Origin: an uncultured Chthonomonas sp.
GTDB lineage: Bacteria; Armatimonadota; Chthonomonadetes; Chthonomonadales; Chthonomonadaceae
Assembly: GCA_903859705.1 (NCBI GenBank)
Contig: CAIONQ010000163.1
Coordinates: 62,001-126,000 of the forward strand
Reading direction: 5' to 3'
Length of the DNA stretch: 64,000 nucleotides
Shown piece after piece: positions 53,092 through 62,308 of the stretch. How positions within the stretch are numbered: the stretch's first letter is position 1; each line of letters opens with the position of its first letter. A program made the position numbers and the translations under genes. Below the pieces are notes generated by a model. That model was not told the origin of the DNA. It did not search any database and was given only the letters and a program-made list of their open reading frames with translations.

Positions 53092-54588
53092 TCAATGGCT
53101 CGTGGCAACGCCTACTTCAGTAGAACCATTGGGATGCAATAGAACCGCCTGTCCTGGAGACAACTCGTATCGCTCACCCTGCTGTGGCACCCGGCACTCC
53201 CAGCCATAAGTCTGCGTTATGTGCCCCTGCAATGCTTCCGCTGCTTGTTGTTCTCCATGGGTAATAAACACGGTTCTTGGCGGTTGTGGCAATGCAGATA
53301 GCCAGTGAAGAGTATCTTGCCAATCTGCATGGGAGGAGAGGCCATCTACCGTTTCTACGTGGCAACGCACCGGGCACTTTGTTTTGTAAATCGTTACCTC
53401 AGAAGCGCCATCCTTAATAAGGCGCCCCGTAGTACCCTCTGCCTGGTATCCGGCAAATACAATGGTAGATCGCCTATCTGGCAATATACGCTGAGCATGG
53501 TGCAGCACCCGCCCGCCTGTCATCATCCCGGCAGCACTTAAAATAATGCATGGGCCTTCCGCATCATTCACTTTGCGGCTTTCATCCCGGCCAGATGCAA
53601 TCGTCATCTTGCGTGTTGAAAGCGGCCGGCGATGCTGCGTTTCCAGTTTCCTGTATGCGTCATCCTGTTCACTTCTTAGCTCGGCGTAAACTTCGCAGGC
53701 CTTTGCTGCCATGGGTGAGTCTACATACACGGGCAAAATGGGTATCTTGCCGGCATCTTCCAGTTCGCGGATCATGTAGATCAGCTCCTGGGTTCTATCT
53801 ACCGCAAAAGCCGGTATCAAAGTTATGCCATGCCGTTGGGCTGTTTCATTAATAATGCGCGCAAGCGCAATTTCTGGTGCTGCACCGGGGTGCAGCCTAT
53901 CGCCATAGGTAGATTCCACCAGCATATAGTCGCAAACAGGCGGCGGAGTAGGGTCTGGAAGAATAGGGCGGTTGTACTGCCCAATATCTCCTGAGAACAG
54001 AATGCGCGTTTGTGATGGGGTGGGGGTGCGTTGCTGAATATCAATCAGCACAAATCGAGAACCAATAATATGCCCGGCATTCATAAACTGCGCGGTGATC
54101 TGCGATCCATTTTGTTGGAATAGATCGATGGTTGTGTTTGCTCCCTTTATGGGCCGAAGTTGGCGCAGTACATCAAACGCATCCTGTTCGTCATATAGCG
54201 GTTTCGCAGGCTCATGGCGCGTTAAACCATGCTGGTTTCGGTGGTCGGCCTCCTCCTCCTGCAGGCGCCCGGCATCTGGTAGAAGTATTTCAAGAAGCTT
54301 TGCCGTACCTTCCGAGCAGTAGATTGGGCCGGCAAAACCCATTTTAACAAGCCGGGGCAGATATCCAGAGTGGTCGATGTGAGCGTGGGTAATTACCACC
54401 ACATCAATATCTGCGGGGCGAAACGGCATCTCTTGCCAGTTTCGATCTCGTAGATGTTTTAATCCCTGAAACATGCCGCAGTCTACAAGTATGCGTTGCC
54501 CTCCGGCCTGCAGCAGGTATTTTGAACCCGTAACCGTGCCCACTCCGCCGTAAAAGCCCAGGGTAACAGATGGGGAAGATATATTCAT
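53092..54588 (-). CDS. metallo-beta-lactamase/beta-CASP RNA-processing-like exonuclease
   Basis: This 498-residue cytoplasmic protein shows the metal motif THAHIDHSGYLP (HxHxDH) and LFSGDIGQ. The beta-CASP insert follows, and the C-terminal block is HGEQQAAEALQGHI. The order matches the bacterial YsH1/CPSF-like group of ribonucleases or nucleases. ILSAAGMMTGGRVLHH and SSHADWQDTLHW are conserved beta-CASP motifs. ATG at 54588 has GGAGGGG upstream; six extra codons upstream are ignored. In some bacteria relatives lie with stress genes, and here it sits between the Usp genes and the two-component genes. Confidence 0.9.
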   Translation of the reverse strand: MNISSPSVTLGFYGGVGTVTGSKYLLQAGGQRILVDCGMFQGLKHLRDRNWQEMPFRPADIDVVVITHAHIDHSGYLPRLVKMGFAGPIYCSEGTAKLLEILLPDAGRLQEEEADHRNQHGLTRHEPAKPLYDEQDAFDVLRQLRPIKGANTTIDLFQQNGSQITAQFMNAGHIIGSRFVLIDIQQRTPTPSQTRILFSGDIGQYNRPILPDPTPPPVCDYMLVESTYGDRLHPGAAPEIALARIINETAQRHGITLIPAFAVDRTQELIYMIRELEDAGKIPILPVYVDSPMAAKACEVYAELRSEQDDAYRKLETQHRRPLSTRKMTIASGRDESRKVNDAEGPCIILSAAGMMTGGRVLHHAQRILPDRRSTIVFAGYQAEGTTGRLIKDGASEVTIYKTKCPVRCHVETVDGLSSHADWQDTLHWLSALPQPPRTVFITHGEQQAAEALQGHITQTYGWECRVPQQGERYELSPGQAVLLHPNGSTEVGVATSH

Positions 54589-54754
54589 TGCGAACCCCTC
54601 CTGCAAATAATGCGTAACATGCTCAGTGTACTTATGCAGGGGTGTTCCGTAATCCGCAGATAAGCGTATTTAGTTCGTAATGCACGAATTCCGCATCTAT
54701 TCGTAACTGTTACTTATGCAATCTTGGTATGGCAATTTCTTCATTAAAACAAAA

Positions 54755-54787
54755 ATCGCCGCTGCCCACTGAGTGGGTCGCGGCGAT
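54755..54787 (-). terminator. terminator after the response regulator gene
   Basis: Outer stem ATCGCCGC / GCGGCGAT (54755-54762 with 54780-54787) plus an inner CCCAC/TGGGT stem. TTTTGTTTT follows on the minus strand. Confidence 0.85.
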
Positions 54788-54809
54788 CTAAATGCTGGCA
54801 CTAATCCGG

Positions 54810-55487
54810 TTACCCGAGGTCATTAGGAAGCGTAGCAATGCCCTTACGAGCTGCCCAAACTGCGGCCTGTACCCTATCTGAAACAGCAAGCTTGCCGATA
54901 ATATGCTCAACATGAGTCTTTACAGTACTCTCAGCAACAAATAGAATTGCGGCTATCTCCCTGTTGGAGAGGCCGGTTGCAAGTAGCCGAAGCACCTCGT
55001 TCTCACGGTCGGTAAGTGGCTCTACCAGATCTTCAGATCCAATTGCCTGATCGCTAATGCCCCGCAACGATCGCACAAGATCCTTGGCATTAAGCAACAT
55101 CTCTCCGCCACACACGGCCCGCAAGGAGGTAAGCAGCTCTGCACGCTCTACGCCCTTCAGTAAGTAGCCTGCCGCGCCGCCTGCCACTGCACGCGCCATA
55201 TACGTTGGATTATCGTAGGTTGTAAGCATCACCACAACCATCTTGCGGTGCTCAGCCTTCAACGCTTGCAAAGCATCCAGCCCATCGCCACCGGCCATAC
55301 GAATGTCCAGTAGTGTTAGCTGTGGCTCCGCATCACGCGCTCGCTCCAGGGCTTCATGCCCGGAGGAGGCCTCTGCAATTACAGTAAACTCAGTGTCTTC
55401 AAGCATGCTGCGCACACCACCACGCCATATGGCATGGTCGTCAACCAGCATCACTGTTACTTCTGCCGGGCTGCTGCTCTCGGGCAT
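54810..55487 (-). CDS. NarL/LuxR-family response regulator
   Basis: This 225-residue protein has a receiver domain (about 10-125). Its phospho-acceptor aspartate is in LTLLDIRMAGGDGL, with acidic VDDHAIW at the start and a lysine in YLLKGVERA. The DNA-binding domain is LuxR-type (about 160-220): LTDRENEVLRLLATGLSNRE and ESTVKTHVEHIIGKL. It is read from the same strand as the kinase gene, about 100 bases after it, making a two-component pair of the NarL/DosR kind. A strong terminator follows. Confidence 0.93.
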   Translation of the reverse strand: MPESSSPAEVTVMLVDDHAIWRGGVRSMLEDTEFTVIAEASSGHEALERARDAEPQLTLLDIRMAGGDGLDALQALKAEHRKMVVVMLTTYDNPTYMARAVAGGAAGYLLKGVERAELLTSLRAVCGGEMLLNAKDLVRSLRGISDQAIGSEDLVEPLTDRENEVLRLLATGLSNREIAAILFVAESTVKTHVEHIIGKLAVSDRVQAAVWAARKGIATLPNDLG

Positions 55488-55590
55488 GTGAGAGTTTTCT
55501 CCTTAGCTCAAACTAATACACTAATTGCTTTCGCAGTTTAGAAAGCAAAGATCGACGATACTATACCCTGCCGAGGTCCTAACACAGAAA

Positions 55591-57243
55591 CTATACGTGA
55601 TCTGGCACGGGGAACCTGGCACGAACAGTTGTGCCTGAGCCAGGCGCGCTGTGCAGGCGGTACTCACCACCCAGCAATTGAACACGTTCCGTCATGCCAT
55701 GCAGGCCGAAGTGCGCATAATCTTCTACCTTCTGCTCTGGCACAAACCCGCTGCCCCAGTCTCGTATCTCAAGAGATAGATTGTGCATCGCCAGAGATTC
55801 GTCCAGACTGAGTATAAGGCTAACACGTACACGCGGAGATTGCGCATGTTTGCGCACATTGGTTACCGCTTCCTGAGCCACCCTGTACACCGCAGTTTCA
55901 AGGGTAGGATCAAATCTCCTGTCTGGAATGTTGTGAATCAAATCGGCGGCATCCCAGTTGGATCTGCCTTTCTCCTCGGCAAGCAACTGCTCCAGCGCTC
56001 CTGCCAACCCCAGATCATCCAGTGCAAGAGATCGCAAGCCATTTACCATTCGCCGAGACTCTATTACCGCCTCCTTGAGGTATTTCAATGCCTGGTTTAT
56101 CTCTCGCTCGGCCTTCTCCGGGTTGTTACCTGCAGCATGAGCTCTCTTAAACGATTCCATATGCGCGTGAGATGCCATTACAAATTGGGTTAGCCCATCA
56201 TGTAAATCGTAAGCAACGGCCCGGCGCTCCTCTTCCTGTGCAGCTATAAGCCCACTTACAAGGGCTCTCTGGCGGGTAATCATGTGCAGATTATGAATGG
56301 CAACTGCGGCATACGCTCCAATGGCCTGCACCGCAATCTCATCTTCCATAGTAAAAGATTTGCCATCCAACTTATCGGTTAGGTACAGGCTGCCCAGTAC
56401 GGTAGATCCTCTGCGAATGGGCACACCCAAAAACGAGGTCATGCTGGGGTGGTTGGCGGGAAATCCTACAGAAGCCGGGTGCTCAGAAAGGCGGTCAATC
56501 CTCAGTGGCTCGTGTCTGTTTAACAACAGGCCAAGTATGCCTGTGCCTTTCGGCCGAGATCCTATCTGGGTTTCTTCCTCGGCGGAGAACCCCACAGCAG
56601 CAAATTCAAGCAGGCCAGCACCATCCTGCCGGGCCACGCCAAGTGCAGCATATCGTGCATGGGCCAACGTGCGTGCGGCATCTGCAATATGGCGCAGTGC
56701 CTCCACGCCGGTGCGGCTGGATAAAATATCCAGAGCAACGCGGCCAGCTGTCTCCAGCACAACAAGGCGCCTATCCGAAGCATCCTGTTGGGCCTGCACC
56801 TCCAGCTGCTCTTGCTTCATAGCGCTAACATCAAGTATGGTTTGTGAGGTGCCCACCAGGGCACCGCTTTCATCACGTATGGGTGAAAGGCGTATCTGTA
56901 CATCCACCAGCTTGCCATCTTTGCACTGGCGTACCGATTCAAAAGGCGGGCAATGGCCAACCGTCGCGAGCATCTCTATGGCTCTGTCAAAAGCGTTGTG
57001 TTGGCCTGATGGAATTAAAACGGCGGAGTTATTGCCAATAATTTCGGCGGCGGCATACCCAAATAGCTGCTGGCAGCTGCGGTTCCAAATGGTTATCTTG
57101 CCATCCAGAGTGGCTGCCATAATGGCATCGTCGGATGAATCTACAATGGCGGCTGTGTGGATCACAGCGCAATGGGGAACTTCTGTTTCAGATGTTGATT
57201 CGGTAGCCGTATCGCTGCGCTGCGTGCTTTCCGTATCGCTCAT
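55591..57243 (-). CDS. PAS-GAF sensor histidine kinase, DosS/DosT-like
   Basis: This 550-residue protein has no membrane segment. A PAS domain spans about 25-145 (AATLDGKITIWNRSCQQLFG). A GAF domain spans about 175-320, then HisKA_3 with phospho-His348 in AVAYDLHDGLTQ, and a HATPase domain (EIRDWGSGFVP, FGLHGMTERVQLLGG). The GAF domain reads like DosS/DosT GAF-A. HPASVGFPANHPSMTSFLG has His265 where those kinases have the proximal heme ligand, and Tyr287 in LGSLYLTDK is exactly 22 residues later, as His149/Tyr171 in DosS. It may thus sense O2, NO or CO. ATG at 57243 has AGGAG nine bases upstream. Confidence 0.87.
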   Translation of the reverse strand: MSDTESTQRSDTATESTSETEVPHCAVIHTAAIVDSSDDAIMAATLDGKITIWNRSCQQLFGYAAAEIIGNNSAVLIPSGQHNAFDRAIEMLATVGHCPPFESVRQCKDGKLVDVQIRLSPIRDESGALVGTSQTILDVSAMKQEQLEVQAQQDASDRRLVVLETAGRVALDILSSRTGVEALRHIADAARTLAHARYAALGVARQDGAGLLEFAAVGFSAEEETQIGSRPKGTGILGLLLNRHEPLRIDRLSEHPASVGFPANHPSMTSFLGVPIRRGSTVLGSLYLTDKLDGKSFTMEDEIAVQAIGAYAAVAIHNLHMITRQRALVSGLIAAQEEERRAVAYDLHDGLTQFVMASHAHMESFKRAHAAGNNPEKAEREINQALKYLKEAVIESRRMVNGLRSLALDDLGLAGALEQLLAEEKGRSNWDAADLIHNIPDRRFDPTLETAVYRVAQEAVTNVRKHAQSPRVRVSLILSLDESLAMHNLSLEIRDWGSGFVPEQKVEDYAHFGLHGMTERVQLLGGEYRLHSAPGSGTTVRARFPVPDHV

Positions 57244-57371
57244 GGACAAATTCTCCTGAAACGCGTTGTGCACCCATTAGTGTACCAATAATTTGCACCA
57301 ATTGGGCAAATGCAGGCACACCACAGGGTGCACAACAACGTTGTTCAGGTTGCTTCTAGGGCGCCAAGGGG

Positions 57372-58682
57372 TCAGGCTGGTATTAGCTTGCGCTCCCTTG
57401 CTGCGGCCACCAGTTCGGCCCGGAAATCCGGGTGCGCAATCTGTATCAGAGATATCGCGCGCTCCCGTATCGATTTGCCATGCAGGTACGCCACACCAAA
57501 CTCTGTAACCACATAGTGCACATCGCCACGGCTGGTAACCACGCCTGCCCCCGCTTTTAGCGTAGGCACAATGCGCGATACCATGGGGCCACTTCTCGGC
57601 GAGGCCGTAGATGGAAGAGCCATAATTGGCTTGCCGCCTTTGCTGCGTGCCGCACCGCGCATAAAGTCCACCTGGCCACCAATGCCGCTATAGAACTTTT
57701 CACCAATAGAGTCGGCACAAACCTGGCCCGTAAGGTCAACTTCTATGCCGGCATTAATAGCCACCATTTTGTCGTTGCGGGCAATGATGAATGGATCGTT
57801 CACATACTCGGTTGGCAAAAACGAAATGCCCGGGTTGTTATCGATAAAGTCGTAAAGCTTTTGCGTGCCCATGCAGAAGGTAGTTACAATCTTGCCGGCG
57901 CGCAGAGATTTGCATCTGCCTGTAATCACACCCGATTCCACAAGCTTCAAGATTCCATCGCTGAACATCTCGGTATGAATGCCGAGATCGCGCTTGCCGG
58001 TTAAGCACTCCAGTACTGCATCCGGGATAGCGCCGATGCCCATCTGAAGAGTAGAGCCATCCTCAATCAGCTCGGCAATGTGTTTGCCAATGCGGCGCGT
58101 TGCATCGGATTGCACCGGTGGAGCAAGCTCAACCAGAGGCCTGTTTGATTCAACAAAGGCATCTATCTGGCTAACATGAATAAAGCTATCACCCAGGGTG
58201 CGCGGCATCTGCTGGTTTATTTCGGCTATCACTACCCGAGCCGATTCAGCCGCGGCCTTCACAACATCAACCGATACCCCAAGGCTGCAGTAACCATGAG
58301 AGTCGGGAGGAGATACCATTATCAATGCGCATCCCAGGGCAACCGCCCCAGTTTTGAACAGGGCCGGTATTTCAGAAAGAAACATGGGGGTGTAATCTGC
58401 ACGGCATTCGTTTACCGCATCCCGTACATTGGCCCCAATGAAGAACGCGTTGTGCCGAAACTTATCCCGGAAGGCTGAATTTGCAGAAGGCGCAGCACCA
58501 AGAGTCATGATATGCACAATCTCGTTGTGTCCCGGGTTGGATGTGGATTCTGTCAGCGCGTCTACAAGCGCCTGTGGCTGCGCCGCGTTGCTTCCAACAA
58601 ATATTCTTTCACCACTCTGTATGCTCTCTACCGCTTCCGCGGCCGTCATAGTATGGTTCTTGTAATGTTCCTGCCAGCTCAT
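57372..58682 (-). CDS. acetyl-CoA hydrolase/transferase family CoA-transferase
   Basis: This 436-residue protein belongs to the group that includes 4-hydroxybutyrate and butyryl-CoA:acetate CoA-transferases. It shows GERIFVGSNAAQPQALVDAL near the N-terminus, then LQMGIGAIPDAVLECL, HTEMFSDGILKLVESG, INAGIEVDLTGQVCADSI, YSGIGGQVDFMRGAARSKGG and VVTEFGVAYLHGKSIRERA. The enzyme moves CoA between short-chain carboxylates, using a glutamate that forms a CoA thioester. GGGAATAAA lies just before its ATG. It could support fermentation when electron acceptors are short, which would agree with the neighbouring sensor system; this is inference. Confidence 0.92.
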   Translation of the reverse strand: MSWQEHYKNHTMTAAEAVESIQSGERIFVGSNAAQPQALVDALTESTSNPGHNEIVHIMTLGAAPSANSAFRDKFRHNAFFIGANVRDAVNECRADYTPMFLSEIPALFKTGAVALGCALIMVSPPDSHGYCSLGVSVDVVKAAAESARVVIAEINQQMPRTLGDSFIHVSQIDAFVESNRPLVELAPPVQSDATRRIGKHIAELIEDGSTLQMGIGAIPDAVLECLTGKRDLGIHTEMFSDGILKLVESGVITGRCKSLRAGKIVTTFCMGTQKLYDFIDNNPGISFLPTEYVNDPFIIARNDKMVAINAGIEVDLTGQVCADSIGEKFYSGIGGQVDFMRGAARSKGGKPIMALPSTASPRSGPMVSRIVPTLKAGAGVVTSRGDVHYVVTEFGVAYLHGKSIRERAISLIQIAHPDFRAELVAAARERKLIPA

Positions 58683-58966
58683 TTTATTCCCTGATTACTG
58701 CGGCATGCTGTGTTCCTGAAGCCATGCCACGTGAAATGATTTACTTTTAGTTCGGCAATTTAGCCGATTAATTGCCGGGGGCACCTTTGCCTGCCGGCGG
58801 TGGAAACAACCCCGTTTCCATTGTACGGGCCACCCATTGGCCCGAGAAGCTTCACCATAGATTTGTTCGTTATTATAATGTTACGCTTGCGACTATTATG
58901 CATCCACCTATCGGCGGAATGCGCGCGGCGCACACCTTAAATCACGGGCTGTGTGGAGGCAAACTA

Positions 58967-59902
58967 TTGAACCGTAGGGATTTCCTGATATCGACTGCCA
59001 TCTCAGGCTGCCTGCTTGGCGGTGCACGCTGGAGCCAACTAGCATCTGCAGAGCCATTATCAGAGGTAGAAACCGCAGAAGGGTTGGAAACCACCCGGCT
59101 TACAGATACAGTACACCTCATAACCGGTGCAGGCGGCAACATTGCGGTAATTGATGTTACCGAAGGTGGGCCAATTCAAATCGATAGCGGCCTTGCTGCT
59201 ACCGCAGATAAAATGCTGCAGGCGGTTACTGCCGCCACGGGTAGAACGCCCGGCATGCTACTCAACACACACTGGCATGGCGATCACACCGGTGGCAATT
59301 CCGCCCTCGGTGGCACACACGCCACCATTGTTGCACACGCACAAACCAGAGTAAGGCTATCTACCGATCAGCTTGTTGAGCTGCTAAAATCAAAAACTCC
59401 AGCATCGCCCGCCATTGCCCTGCCAGCGGTAACCTTCAGCGATACGCTCACAATGCGGGTTGGCTCCGAAGAGATAGCCCTTACGCATGTGGCACCCGCT
59501 CACACCGATACGGATGTGTTTATCTATATCAAGAATGCCAACGTGCTTCACGCTGGCGACCTGCTGTTTAATGGCATGTTTCCATTCATCGATTACTCAA
59601 GCAAGGGCTGGATCGGTGGCATGGTGGCAGCAGCAGATTCCATGCTAAAGTTTGCCAATAGCACTACAAAAATAATACCTGGGCATGGGCCAGTGGCCAG
59701 TAAGACTGATCTGCAAACCTCACGAGATATGCTGCATGAGGTGCAGAGCCGCATTACTCCCTTCATCAAGAAGGGCAAAACTCCGGCGCAGGTGGTGGCT
59801 GCAAAACCGCTAAAGGATCTGGATACACACTGGGGCGGGGGCTTTATGAAAACTGATGTGTTTACCCTGTGCGTTGCAGAGGGCATTAAGCGGCACGGGT
59901 AA
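58967..59902 (+). CDS. metallo-beta-lactamase-fold hydrolase with Tat-type signal
   Basis: This 311-residue protein begins MNRRDFLISTAISGCLLGGA, a twin-arginine-type signal. The MBL fold follows with NTHWHGDHTGGN (HxHxDH), APAHTDTDVFIYI, LHAGDLLFNG and IIPGHGPVA as the metal sites in order. Relatives hydrolyse esters, thioesters or phosphodiesters; the substrate is unknown. I chose TTG at 58967 because GGAGG lies seven bases upstream and the signal peptide begins there; the open frame runs 65 codons further back without a signal. It is divergent from the CoA-transferase gene. Confidence 0.85.
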   Translation: MNRRDFLISTAISGCLLGGARWSQLASAEPLSEVETAEGLETTRLTDTVHLITGAGGNIAVIDVTEGGPIQIDSGLAATADKMLQAVTAATGRTPGMLLNTHWHGDHTGGNSALGGTHATIVAHAQTRVRLSTDQLVELLKSKTPASPAIALPAVTFSDTLTMRVGSEEIALTHVAPAHTDTDVFIYIKNANVLHAGDLLFNGMFPFIDYSSKGWIGGMVAAADSMLKFANSTTKIIPGHGPVASKTDLQTSRDMLHEVQSRITPFIKKGKTPAQVVAAKPLKDLDTHWGGGFMKTDVFTLCVAEGIKRHG

Positions 59903-59928
59903 TCTGCCAGTACAATCCGAAACATAAA

Positions 59929-59972
59929 ACGGCGCCCATCTCGAAAAACTTCGAACTGGGCGCCGTAATTTT
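59929..59972. terminator. bidirectional terminator between convergent genes
   Basis: Perfect 10-bp stem ACGGCGCCCA / TGGGCGCCGT (59929-59938 with 59957-59966), plus an inner TCGAA/TTCGA stem. AATTTT follows on the plus strand and TTTTATGTTT on the minus strand. Confidence 0.88.
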
Positions 59973-59991
59973 GCCGGAGATGGCATTTAGC

Positions 59992-61317
59992 TTAGATGAA
60001 AACGTTTTTGCCAGGTACTGCCATGGGCGGCACCGGCAATGCGCCATTCCAGTTCAGCGGCTCCGGGAACAGCGATTCTTTCGATTGCTGCATCATGTCC
60101 CAGGTAATCTCCTGGCCCGTGTACGCTGCCATGCGGCCCATAAGGCCAACAAGGGTGCTCTGTGCCATCTGCTCGCCATCGTTCATGGGTGTTCCCTTGC
60201 GGATGGATGCAAACAGCTCGTCGTGCTCTACCTGGTACATATCCCGTCGAACGCCTGTGTAGTTCCATACCGGGTCGGTATGGATTACAGGCTGCCAGCC
60301 GTGGATGGTGGCAAAGCCCTTTGCACCAAGAATGTAGTCGGAGTTATCGTTGTGCTGGCACGGAATCTGGCGCTGTGCCATGGTACCGCGCGTGCCATCT
60401 GCCCACTCGTAAAACACATCGATGTGATCGTAGATATTGCCTTCGTTGTTCGGCAGTACGCGCCCGCCAGTACCAACGGCCTTAACGGGCGGAATATCGC
60501 CCATCGCCCACATAATCTTATCGATGCTGTGGCAAGCCTGCTCAATCAGCCCATCGCCGCAGCTCCACACAAAGTTGTACCAGTTCTTGATCTGCCACTC
60601 GGTATCGCTCATGCCAGCTGGGCGGGCGGTTGCGGGCGGCATAGACTTAACCGGGCCGGTAAGATACGTTGCATGTACGTGCCGGATCTTACCAATGGCA
60701 CCGCTGTGTAGCTTCTGGTAAAACTCGCGGTGTGAAAGATTTTTTCGGAAGCAGAAACCGTTGGCAAAGTTCAGCTTCTTTGCCTTTGCCTGCCGTACGG
60801 CAGCCAGGCCTATGCGCACACCCTCTACATCCGTTGCCATTGGCTTTTCAGCAAAGATATGCTTGCCGGCGTCTACCGCTGCCTTAATGTGGCGGGGGCG
60901 GAAGCCTGGAGGCGTGGTAAGCAGAACCACATCCACATTTGTATCCAGCACGCGCTTGTATGCATCAAGGCCAACAAACTGCATTTCGGGAGCAACCTGA
61001 ACCCTTGTGCCAATCTTCGGCTGATCTTTCAGCGTTGCAATATGCGCCTCTATCTGATCCTTAAACACATCGCCCATAGCGGTAAGTACCACACCGGGGT
61101 CTGCATTTAGAGCCTGCGCTGCCGCACCGGTGCCTCGGCCACCACAGCCAATGAGCCCAATGCGAATCTTATCAGATCCCTGAGCATATGCGTAGTTGCC
61201 GGAAGCCATAAGAGCTGCCGCACCAGAAACCGCAGTCACCGCGCCTGTTTTAATGAACTCGCGCCGCGTTGCGCTGCCCTCTGTCGGCGTGGATACAGAA
61301 TCCCTTCTCTCAGTCAT
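59992..61317 (-). CDS. Gfo/Idh/MocA-family oxidoreductase, Tat-exported
   Basis: This 441-residue protein has a Tat-type N-terminus (ATRREFIKTGAVTAVSGAAA) and a Rossmann domain (IRIGLIGCGGRGTGAAAQAL, VVLLTTPPGFRPRHIKAAVD). The hinge motif is IFAEKPMATDVEG. The second domain has IGKIRHVHATYLTGP and GDGLIEQACHSIDKIMWAMG. The length, and a C-terminal region with GKGTPMNDGEQ-like segments, match glycosyl-hydrolase- or dehydrogenase-like family members of planctomycete type. GAGGAG lies seven bases before the ATG. It is a distant paralog of the protein at 44379-45704. Confidence 0.9.
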   Translation of the reverse strand: MTERRDSVSTPTEGSATRREFIKTGAVTAVSGAAALMASGNYAYAQGSDKIRIGLIGCGGRGTGAAAQALNADPGVVLTAMGDVFKDQIEAHIATLKDQPKIGTRVQVAPEMQFVGLDAYKRVLDTNVDVVLLTTPPGFRPRHIKAAVDAGKHIFAEKPMATDVEGVRIGLAAVRQAKAKKLNFANGFCFRKNLSHREFYQKLHSGAIGKIRHVHATYLTGPVKSMPPATARPAGMSDTEWQIKNWYNFVWSCGDGLIEQACHSIDKIMWAMGDIPPVKAVGTGGRVLPNNEGNIYDHIDVFYEWADGTRGTMAQRQIPCQHNDNSDYILGAKGFATIHGWQPVIHTDPVWNYTGVRRDMYQVEHDELFASIRKGTPMNDGEQMAQSTLVGLMGRMAAYTGQEITWDMMQQSKESLFPEPLNWNGALPVPPMAVPGKNVFI

Positions 61318-61450
61318 TGCCTCTCCTCAGATACGTTCTGCTACGGGGCCGCTTCTGTGCCATGTAGGCTTGCGGCACCCGCAGCAGGGTGTTAGCGCTG
61401 GCGCCGCACTTCCATTCGGAAGCTAAGCACATCTTGTTTGTATGTGGAAA

Positions 61451-62308
61451 TTACTGCTCGCAAACAACTCGGAAGCCGCAGAAAAAACCATCCGAAAGCC
61501 ACCAACGGCTTTTCGGCAACTGCGGGTCGGTCTCCTGCCACGCGGGCTTAAAGTAGGCGCGCGAATCGGGCGTCTGTTTCATCGCCACGTCACGCAGGGT
61601 TGGGCCACACAGCACAGGCTTGCCGGCCAGGTCGGTTGCCCACTCACCTGTATTGCCCAGCATATCATAAAGCTTCCAGGCGTTGGGAGCCTTTTTCGCC
61701 ACCGGGTGTGTCTTCTCGGCGGCATTGCCTTTGTGCCATGCGGCTGCGTTAATCTGTGCAGCGGTCAGCGTTTTTGTAGATCCGGCGCGGCATGCAAACT
61801 CCCACTCCGCCTCGGTTGGCAGGCGGTACTTCTTCCCGGTTTTGGAAGAGAGCCAGCGGCAGTACATGGTTGCGCTGAGAATGCTGATGTTGATTGCCGG
61901 GAATCCGTGATGTCCCCAGCCAAGGTCTGGCAGAATGTAAGATTTGCTGGGGCGCGCAATGGCATCCGCAGCAAACTTGGTCATATCGTACGGTTTGCTC
62001 GGCTCGCCGCTGGATATAAATACATCGTATGCTTCCCAGGTGGTTTCGGTATCCGCAATCCAGAAGGGCTTAACGGCAACCGGCTTTCCGCCAATCTTGA
62101 CGCTACCACCAGGTATGCCAACCATATTCACCTTAACAACCGAGCCAGGAAGCGTTTCGGCATAGGTTGCCGGCGCCTTCTGAGCAGTGGCTGTGCGGGG
62201 AGCAAGGGCAACAGCGGGTAGAATGAGTGCGGCGGCGATAAGCGCAGCACCCCGTGTGCGGAATCGTCCGGTAAAACAATTTGTGGCAGAAGTAATGAAG
62301 AAACTCAC
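61451..62308 (-). CDS. SUMF1/FGE-domain secreted protein
   Basis: This protein of about 285 residues has a hydrophobic signal-like stretch (GAALIAAALILPAVALAP, then ATAQ) and an FGE-type domain. VNMVGIPGGSVKIGGKPVAV comes first, then ETTWEAYDVFI, YRLPTEAEWEFACRAGSTKT, WKLYDMLGNTGEWATDL and FFCGFRVVCEQ. No FGE catalytic cysteine pair is evident. The start is uncertain: GTG at 62308 begins a signal-like N-terminus, with AAAGGG 11 bases upstream, but that start lies 14 bases inside the divergent apbE gene. An ATG at 62365 is the other in-frame option. Confidence 0.82.
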   Translation of the reverse strand: MSFFITSATNCFTGRFRTRGAALIAAALILPAVALAPRTATAQKAPATYAETLPGSVVKVNMVGIPGGSVKIGGKPVAVKPFWIADTETTWEAYDVFISSGEPSKPYDMTKFAADAIARPSKSYILPDLGWGHHGFPAINISILSATMYCRWLSSKTGKKYRLPTEAEWEFACRAGSTKTLTAAQINAAAWHKGNAAEKTHPVAKKAPNAWKLYDMLGNTGEWATDLAGKPVLCGPTLRDVAMKQTPDSRAYFKPAWQETDPQLPKSRWWLSDGFFCGFRVVCEQ

